Shown piece by piece: positions 57,454-64,000 of a stretch of DNA of 64,000 bases; the first letter of the stretch is position 1, and every line of letters starts with the position of its first letter. The notes beneath the pieces are model-generated. The model was not told where the DNA came from, did no database searches, and saw nothing but the letters and a program-made list of their open reading frames with translations. Origin of the DNA: Macrostomum hystrix. Its lineage: Eukaryota; Platyhelminthes; Macrostomidae. The translations under genes were made by a program, and so were the position numbers. The stretch covers positions 22,382,001 to 22,446,000 of the forward strand of contig CATNEN010000038.1 in the NCBI GenBank assembly GCA_950097015.1, in the 5' to 3' direction.

Positions 57454-57837
57454 GTTCTTCTTAAGCGGGCCAAAGGGTTACAGTGCTAAGTATATTCTGT
57501 CCATTGAAGGCAACTTTTTTTGCGAGAAGTTCCTGAACATGAGAAAGATGGCCAGCTATTACTACCCGTGCCCACACTTTTCCCACCACGGAAACTGTCG
57601 CAGACTCTGACATTAGATCTTAGCGATTGTTTTGCGAACTTAAGGAGGCCAGAGAGGAAAATGTGAGGCAATTTTTGGCATGAATCGGCTGAATTAACCT
57701 GCTTCGCGTAAAATGGGATTCCCATACTCCATTTCACATGCAGATGAATAAGAAGGCACATTGGGCCACGAAACATGAAGAGTCTTGATAAACAATCAAA
57801 TGGTGGAGTTTAACTACATCATCATACTAGTAGAACT
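57454..57837. other. Spacer 5' of the C-type lectin-like gene
   Basis: Nothing gene-like. It should hold the lectin gene's promoter. Confidence 0.4.
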
Positions 57838-58083
57838 AAAGTACATTACTAACAGTACGCATGCAAAGGTAATATCAATACAATCGTGCACCATTGCATC
57901 AATCTGTTCAAGCCAACAGGGTGACGTTGAACTTAGGTTGTACAGACGTGGCGATATCAATTGAAGACGCATTGGCATGGTGACCATCAGCTCCGGGAAT
58001 TCGGGGCGGCACAAGCAGGCGCAGCGTCAGCGACGCCGCCAGAAGAATCACCATGGCGAAAAACACCGGTATCTTGGAGCGCA
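57838..58083 (-). pseudogene. MATE transporter C-terminal end, duplicated fragment
   Basis: Near-identical to 43,880-44,106 in the same orientation, encoding the last ~60 residues (VFFAMVILLAASLTLRLLV, then ending KFNVTLLA). At 58,083 it is fused directly to a copy of the inverted-repeat arm flank, so the preceding frame (MQSYARISS...) is chimeric and not a gene. Confidence 0.85.
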
Positions 58084-58084
58084 T

Positions 58085-58850
58085 CTTTTTCGTGATCAGC
58101 CAGAGATTCATCACAACTGCACATTTTTGAGTGATTTTAGAGCTCGAAATTCTTGCATAGCTCTGCAATTCTGATTATTAAGCTGGAGTCGTTGAATTTG
58201 AATTTCAAAATCTGTGAATTAATTTATCATAATCAATCAATAATAAAAGAAACTGTTCGTTCATTAGTTTTTGCTCTCACTAGTGGCTGATCAATTATTC
58301 ATGCAGAATATGTTCAAGACTCAAATATGTCTATCTGGTTGTCACCTCAGCCAATTTATTACAGTATCTGGGCAGACAGTCCCAAAAATGTTCTTATCAT
58401 ATCATAGCTCGTAGAAGCCCAGTTTCCTTAGACGATTCTGTCTGAATTTTCTCTGCTTTTTGCACCCAGACTGACTGCCATTCAAGCATGCGAAAATGCG
58501 TCATAAACTGTTCTAATTACTGTTCTCAAGTATTGCTTAATAAATATATTAAAATACACTCTAACCAGAAGCATGAGTTCAATGGGTCACTCCTCATCAA
58601 ATGCAGAAATTTAAAACGGAATGGACGATGAAACCCACCTCATACAAGTCACCTCTACCATCGCCTGCTCGAACACCTACAAAACTCTACTGACTGTAGC
58701 GCAAATAATATTTTATGTGCAGTTTTCCCTATTCAAATTTATTCAAAGCACTCACCCTACTCAACTGTACCAAGCAAAACTGTGAGCAAACTTACAACAG
58801 CACCTGCTGATTATCAATAGCAACTGTAGTGCGCCGCGCATATGCCAAAT
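58085..58850. repeat. Third copy of the inverted-repeat distal flank
   Basis: Direct orientation relative to 42,720-43,295 and inverted relative to 47,565-48,330. It ends at gccgcgcatatgcc like the other two copies. The shared end point suggests the boundary of a mobile or amplified unit. Confidence 0.9.
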
Positions 58851-60085
58851 GTTCGACTTTTCTCATCTGTAATCGGCACCTGTGTTTGTAAAAAGCCTGT
58901 AACATTAGGAAATTTGAGAATCGGTTAAAATGCACAATCGACAGGTGCAGGCAGGTAAGACGAATCGATTCAAAATTTGATGCTCACTGATCACTTTTCA
59001 AAGGCTGTAAATTTTCCTGTGATTTGGTGGTCAGGGCCACAGTATGCCATATTTCGAAAGTAAATCTGAAAATGAAACGGGGAACCGTTACATTTAACTC
59101 ACTTGCATCTGCCTGTAACCGTAACATTCGATTCAAATTGCAAGCATCTTTGTTAATATGTGGTGCCGGTGTCTCTGGCCTTGTGGTTTTGTTAGGCCTT
59201 CCTCACCCAGCGCCGTCTTGGCTCAGAGTGCCCGGTGCCGCCATCTGATTGGCTGGGCGCGGGCATTGTGTGCCTATCCTACCCCAGCCCTGCGTGGCTT
59301 TGCCCTCACGCCAATCAGCTCTGCGTAGCTTTGCCCGTCCACCCGTCCAGCGCGTACAACCCAACCCTACCCCCCCAGCGCGCTGTAGGCTTTGTTTGTG
59401 CTCCGCCCCTGTCTGCCCCCTTGTCAGCCCTTAAGGTATCGTTTTCTGCCCGGGCCAAGGCTACCTCTCTCCCCCCTTGCGAACTTTAAAAGATCGTGCC
59501 GTAAAGACGGTCTCTTACGGCGAAGGCTCAATTTATTGCATAGCGAAGTGATTATTGAATAGTGATTCCGAGTGCATGGTTTATTAAAGTGCAAAAATTG
59601 CCGACAAATACATTCAGCGTCATCCTGCCATCCTATCGTGCGTCCCGACCGGTAAGCACTGTATTTGTGTCTGTCCTTTCGGGGTGCCAGGTCCGCACGG
59701 AGTACTGTAATAATCTTAGAAGTACTGTGTGAGCGTCCTAACGCCACCAGTCCCTGACTGCAACAGAGCGTCCTAACGCCTGGTTCAGTGATCGATAATA
59801 TTTTAATTAATAGGGCTGTGGGCCGGGGATCTCAAACCGACCACTGTCACTACAAATATAAAGTGATCCTTTTTTTCTCTCTTTAGGTTTTTGTACTTAA
59901 GGGGACCCACGTTATATGCGATTACGCAATAAGAATTGCTGCAATCGGTGGCACATTGGTGATGGTGAAATATTAAGTGTACTGCCATTACTAAAGAAGC
60001 TGAAAACATACGATGATTGGAATACACACGATAATAATAAAAAAATAATAATAATAATCATAATATTAATAAAAATTGCTCTATC
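58851..60085. other. Unassigned region with a GC-rich LTR-like stretch
   Basis: 59,180-59,780 is GC-rich and contains cctaacgcc repeats and a ttattaaagtgcaaaaattg stretch, reminiscent of an LTR or SINE body but without diagnostic coding sequence. 59,810-60,085 is AT-rich with an aataataa run. No gene assigned. Confidence 0.3.
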
Positions 60086-60290
60086 CGGTTGTGGCATACA
60101 GCGTGCCGGCCTTTGTTGAGAAGGCCCTGACGGATGAGAGGGGCTGCGATCTCAGTCAGGTTGGCATTTTCGGAATTACTCGTACAATTTTATGTAAAAT
60201 TTTATGTTGATTCAAAGAAATTTTCGATTCTAACAAACGTAGATGTGGGGTTCTTAAATGCTGTCATAAAAACAATGTCATTTCTTAGAA
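60086..60290 (+). pseudogene. Duplicated piece of NELF-C/D exon 5 and intron 5
   Basis: About 75 bases (ctatccggttgtggcataca onward) repeat the end of NELF-C/D exon 5, encoding YPVVAY(S)V..., [15 protein letters not shown], followed by the donor and the first ~120 bases of intron 5, with changes. It corresponds to 9,810-10,010. It is a relic without other exons. Confidence 0.9.
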
Positions 60291-60329
60291 ATTGTAAATG
60301 TAGATTCTCTAAACCATAATTGTATTGTT

Positions 60330-60595
60330 TCTAAAATACTTTCATGGAAGATTTCTCAAAGCATACCTGTAAGTTTTTAAAAGACTTTCAGGTTTTTAAG
60401 AAACTGTAAGGTTTCCAAGAAACTGTAAGGTTTACAAGAAACTGTAAGGTTTCCAAGAAACTGTAAAGTTTCCGAGAAACTGTTAGGTTTCCGAGAAACT
60501 GTTAGGTTTCCGAGAAACTGTTAGGTTTCCAAGAAACTGTTAGGTTTTAAAGAAACTGTAAGGTTTCCAAGAAACTGTACTTCACTTACTTGACT
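60330..60595. repeat. ~20-bp minisatellite, third locus
   Basis: About 10 copies of gtttccaagaaactgttag and variants, continuous with the copied NELF-C/D intron 5 on the left and abutting the LINE 3' end on the right (cttatctgcagggcggtccg). Confidence 0.95.
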
Positions 60596-60698
60596 TATCT
60601 GCAGGGCGGTCCGATTGACACAACGGGGAGGTGGGGAGGCGGTCGCCCATACCGCTAATCCCTGAAAGACCGGCAATCGGCCGATGGCGCGGGGCCAG

Positions 60699-61436
60699 TC
60701 AGGGAGGTCCGTGGCCGGTCCTTCCTGCAGCTTGCTCTTCACTAGGGAAGAAAGATGCTTGTCTGGTAGCCCTTAGGAACCGGAAGAGCCGCGGGATGTT
60801 CTCGGATCTGCAAACGTCGTCCATGGATGGGTTTGGTCCGAGGTGATTAAGCCTCTCTCTGGTGAAGAAAGGGCAGTGACAGACGAAGTGCAGGGCATCC
60901 TCGTTCTCAAGGTTGCAGAACGGGCACAGCTCACTCCGGAGGTCTCGGAGGAGGAAACAGTGTCTGGCGTAGTAGCCATGGCCCGTGAGGGTCATGGTGA
61001 GGCCCCGGATGTCCTTCCGGGTCTGGTTTAGAAGGACCTTCCGGAGCCGAGTGGATGGCACTGAGACTGCCGCTTTGGATTGGCGGCAATTAATGGTGCT
61101 TCTCCACCGGGTAAGATGGAGCTTGGCGGCCCAGTCATTAATCTGACGATAGATGACGGTGTTCAGAATTGGAATCGGGGGGGAGGGGCCCGGCGCAGAG
61201 CTAGCGCCTCCCTGCTTGGCCAGGGAGTCAGCAAGCTCGTTTCCAGAAAAACCGGCATGCCCTGGTATCCATTGAAGACTGACGGTATTCTTACCGGCCA
61301 GGTTGCTAAGCTTCCGGACACAGTCAGAGACTGTCCGGGAGGTTGTGGTGGTGTGACAGAGGGCTTGCAGAGCAGCCTGACTGTCCGGGTGAAAGATGAT
61401 AGTCCTGCCTGAGATGTTTTTCTCATTCAACTCCAC
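60699..61436 (-). pseudogene. LINE RNase H and C-terminal Cys/His domain
   Basis: 245 codons covering the second half of RNase H (D in HPDSQAAL, D in NELADSLAK) and the terminal CPFCNLENEDALHFVCHC knuckle, then a stop. It is the best preserved part of the LINE, but is out of frame with the upstream RT because of a frameshift near 61,440. Confidence 0.75.
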
Positions 61437-61603
61437 AGCGCAGGAGCTGATGGCCAGGACCTCGTTCTGGAAAACGCTTGAGGAATTTCAGTGTGTTGAG
61501 CGTGTGTGGCGACAACACGTCCGTCGACTAGGATACAGACCCCGAAGCCAGCGGAGCCATCCTTCATAAATCCGTCCGTGTAGCAGTGGACCTCCTGGGT
61601 GTT

Positions 61604-62587
61604 TCAGTGGTCGCTAGCTTGGTCCCTGGTGGGGATGAGAACCTTAAAGCACTGGAGAAGGTTGAGCGTGCGCGGTTCTCCGTCCGTAAGGACATTGATT
61701 CCGTTGTTCGCGCCCAAATCTCTCAGGCAAAGGTCCGTGTGCGGCAGGAGCTTTCGTTTTGCTGCCGCTCGTTGGGGGACGAAGCGCACTCCGGCATCAA
61801 GGAGACGCCGGGCGGTTTTTGCCGCCTCACCGCGGATAAAAATATCAAGCGGGAGGATATTCAGGAAGGCGCTGAGGCCGTCGAAGGGGGCGGATGGCGG
61901 GGCGCTCATGATCATGCGACACGCGCGAACTTGCACTCTCCGAAGAGTCTCATGGCAGGTCTTTAGCTGCAGGGCGCTAGCCCAGATCAGTCCGGCGTAC
62001 GAAACAGCCGGTCTGACCATAACAGTGTAGATCCACCATAGAACGCAAGTGTTGCCAACCGCCCTGCGCAGCTGCGCCAGGATCGCAAAGGCCTTTTTGT
62101 GTTTAGCGTGGGTCATGAGGAGTCTAGCTGAGCCTGTGATCGAGCGTTATGCCCAAGCATTTAGTTTGCTTCTGGAAGGTGATGTCCTTTCCATACAGCT
62201 GGAGGGGGCGAATATGCCATTTGTTTTTGCTGGTGAACATGATCACCGCTGTCTTAGACTCGGAGAGCTTCAGACCACAGCGAGTTGCCTATCTTTCAGC
62301 GTTGTTTTCGAGTTTTGCAGAAGGTCTCGGAGGGCTTCCGGTGCCGGGCCGGATGCCACTGCCGTAACATCATCCGCGTAGCCGACCTTTAGGATGGGGT
62401 CCGGCTGAGAGTCCCGAATGAGCTCGTCGATAACCATATTCCAAAGAATTGGTGAGAGGACGCCGCCTTGTGGGCTACCTTTGCAGACAGTGACCGTCCG
62501 CTGGTGTCTAAGAGGGTGCGCCGTAGCAGTGCGGTGGCGGACCATGTACATGATCCACCTCCTAAGATGCGAATGCGTGTGCCGCAT
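61604..62587 (-). pseudogene. LINE reverse transcriptase, internally deleted
   Basis: 62,587-62,270 keeps the RT palm motifs GSPQGGVLSPILWN and GYADDV; 62,116-61,604 holds the thumb/connection (VRPAVSYAGLIWASALQLKT). A frameshift lies between them. The ~150 residues before the palm (RT fingers) are missing, because the linker frame ends at 62,601 and abuts the palm. Confidence 0.75.
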
Positions 62588-63244
62588 ACGTAGGGCCCTG
62601 TCAAGCCGTTCGGCCCATTGGATTTAAAGGGGTTGAAGGACTGCAGGCTGCCTTGGTAACCCGGTCTTCAGTAATAATGGACGCCGCAAGGATATGACCT
62701 TCCTCGGCATGATCCGGGGGGTCTGTCCCTGCTGGCACGCTGGGGAAGAAGGCTGTGAGCAAAGTGTCAAGCGTTTCCCCAGGGTTCTCGGTGGGTCGGC
62801 CATCGGCCTTCCTCACCGTCGAAAGCTTGGACATATGGTCCAGCGTGAGGGCTTTGACGATTCTGGAGGTAGGGCGAATGCCCTCAAGCTCCTCACTCCT
62901 CACAGTATTGTCGCCACTTGCTGTTTTTGGCGTTTCTGACTTCCTTCTTGAAGCTATGCTATGAACGGCTTTAAGATACGCAGCCTGATCAGCCTGGTTT
63001 TTAGTTTTGGTGGCCCTGCGGTGTAGCCGCTTCGCCGCTCGACGGAGCTCGCCGAGCTGCGGATTCCGCCATGGGGCAGACGTTTTGCCTCTGTAGGCTT
63101 TGAGGGGGCAGGAGGCCTCGAAGGCGGTGGTCAGCGAGTTAGTAAGAAACTCAGCTAGCTCATCCGCTTCATCGCAGGTGCGATGGGCTGAGGTTTCATT
63201 GGGTTCCTTCGAGGTTATACCTGAAGGCTTCCCAATCGGCGTTC

Positions 63245-63964
63245 CTAGCGTTCCTTTTCCAAGTGATCTGGATAGTGCAGCGTGCACCTGCCAGTTGGAA
63301 AGAGATATATTTGTGATCGGAGAGGGAGATCCGGCAGAACCTGCCACTCCCTAAGGCTCTGGTAAAGCCCAGGTGTGGCTAGAGTGGCGACAATGACCTC
63401 AGACCATCGGCCATTGTCGAAGGTCGGGGTGCTCCATTTGTTGCAGAACTCCAGGGGCGTGGTTAAGATGTAGGCAAGGAGGTCCTCGCCTCTCGAGTTA
63501 ATGTGAGAGCTCCTCCAGTGGGTGTGGTGGGTGTTGATATCGCCAGCCACCATGAGCTAATAGTTTTTGGCAGTGAATGTTTCAACCAGAGAAATCAGCT
63601 CCTCAGAGACTACCGGCCTATCGCCCGGTAGATAAACCGAGGCGATAAAGACGGTCTTTCCTGGGAGGATACTCTCCGACTGGATGACACAGGTGTCCCG
63701 ATCAGAGAGGTCGGGTCTGTGCCAGTTGAGAGAGTCTCTCACGAGGATGCACGCCCTGGGAGTTTGGTTCTCCCGGTGACGGCTGTTGTAGAAGCAGTGA
63801 TACCCATTGGGTACATTTTGAGGCTTACCTTTGTGAGTCCACGGCTCCTGGATGAGGATGAGACCCGGCGTGTTGAGCTCGACGTAGCGCATCAGATTGA
63901 CGGATGCAGCTATGCAGTGTTGCAGGTTAACCTGCAGGCAAGTGGTTCCAGTCAGACTATTCAT
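63245..63964 (-). pseudogene. LINE AP endonuclease domain
   Basis: 63,964-63,557 gives the N-terminal half (QEPW motif, E being catalytic), and 63,553-63,245 the second half (GDINTHHTHW with catalytic D/N). They are separated by a stop near 63,555, so the domain is interrupted. MNSLTG at 63964 may be the ORF2 start; ORF1 would lie past the window edge. Confidence 0.75.
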
Positions 63965-64000
63965 GGTCTAACGGGAGACTCCTTGAGCAGCTCGTCCTCC

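Larger units (their letters stand above)
60604..64000 (-). mobile_element. Non-LTR retrotransposon (APE-RT-RNase H type), 5' end outside window
   Basis: Minus-strand LINE with, in order: an AP endonuclease domain (63,964-63,250: LQVNLQHC, LILIQEPWTHKGK, GDINTHHTHW), a linker (63,347-62,601), part of the reverse transcriptase (62,587-62,270: GSPQGGVLSPILWN, GYADDV), the post-RT region (62,116-61,604), RNase H (61,436 onward: HPDSQAALQAL, IPGHAGFSGNELADSLAK) and a Cys/His knuckle (CPFCNLENEDALHFVCHC). This layout is typical of Jockey/I/R1-type groups with RNase H. Frames are split by several shifts, and the RT lacks its N-terminal motifs (joint near 62,600), so this copy is dead. The 3' UTR is shared with 18,397-18,515. 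Confidence 0.85.

Overview
This is an invertebrate animal genomic window. Canonical GT-AG introns, SINE/LINE/DNA transposon remains, and clear homologs of two genes found in animals but not in bacteria, plants or budding yeast (SPATA7 and the NELF-C/D elongation factor) support that. I cannot place the phylum from sequence alone. Introns and intergenic DNA are packed with minisatellites of 14-44 bp units and with recent segmental duplications.

Layout. 1-11.8 kb: two ordinary + strand genes, a SPATA7-like ciliary gene (about 1.26-4.23 kb) and a NELF-C/D gene (5.14-11.78 kb). Their introns hold tandem repeats whose units often contain an AG/GT splice-like junction. 11.8-23.5 kb: duplicated 1-kb segments, a broken peptide-type GPCR (19.1-20.35 kb) and a partial copy of it (12.4-12.8 kb), a Crypton-type recombinase fragment, a tRNA-derived SINE, a small unrecognised minus-strand gene candidate (20.9-21.3 kb) and minisatellites. 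15.6-17.8 kb holds the first complete member of a receptor family. 23.6-42.1 kb and 53.9-48.9 kb (minus strand) hold the rest of that family. 54-60 kb: transposase and retroelement fragments, an intact secreted C-type lectin-like gene (57.45-56.68 kb), and duplicated MATE-transporter and NELF-C/D pieces. 60.6-64 kb: a minus-strand APE/RT/RNase H LINE that runs out of the window.

The main interest is the receptor family. Copy A (15,629-17,829) can be read exon by exon with every splice phase agreeing. It encodes a signal peptide, a galactose-binding (F5/8C, fucolectin-like) domain, two Cys-rich Ig domains, a membrane-proximal domain, one transmembrane helix and a short tail, about 549 aa. Copy F (minus strand) has the same plan with four Ig cassettes. 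Every Ig domain is one exon of phase 1-1, about 231-237 bp, so cassettes can be gained, lost or alternatively spliced without breaking the frame. Between 24 and 42 kb the family is scrambled: a 5' half (B), repeated domain blocks (C and D, a near-identical 2.75-kb duplication), solitary Ig cassettes, and a 3' half (E). Copies E and F face each other as arms of a large inverted repeat with a 4.3-kb spacer. This looks like a fast-evolving lectin-Ig receptor cluster, possibly for immune or allorecognition; that role is inference only.

Limits: gene models are read by eye. Start sites, the last NELF-C/D splice and the transcript structure of B-E need RNA data.
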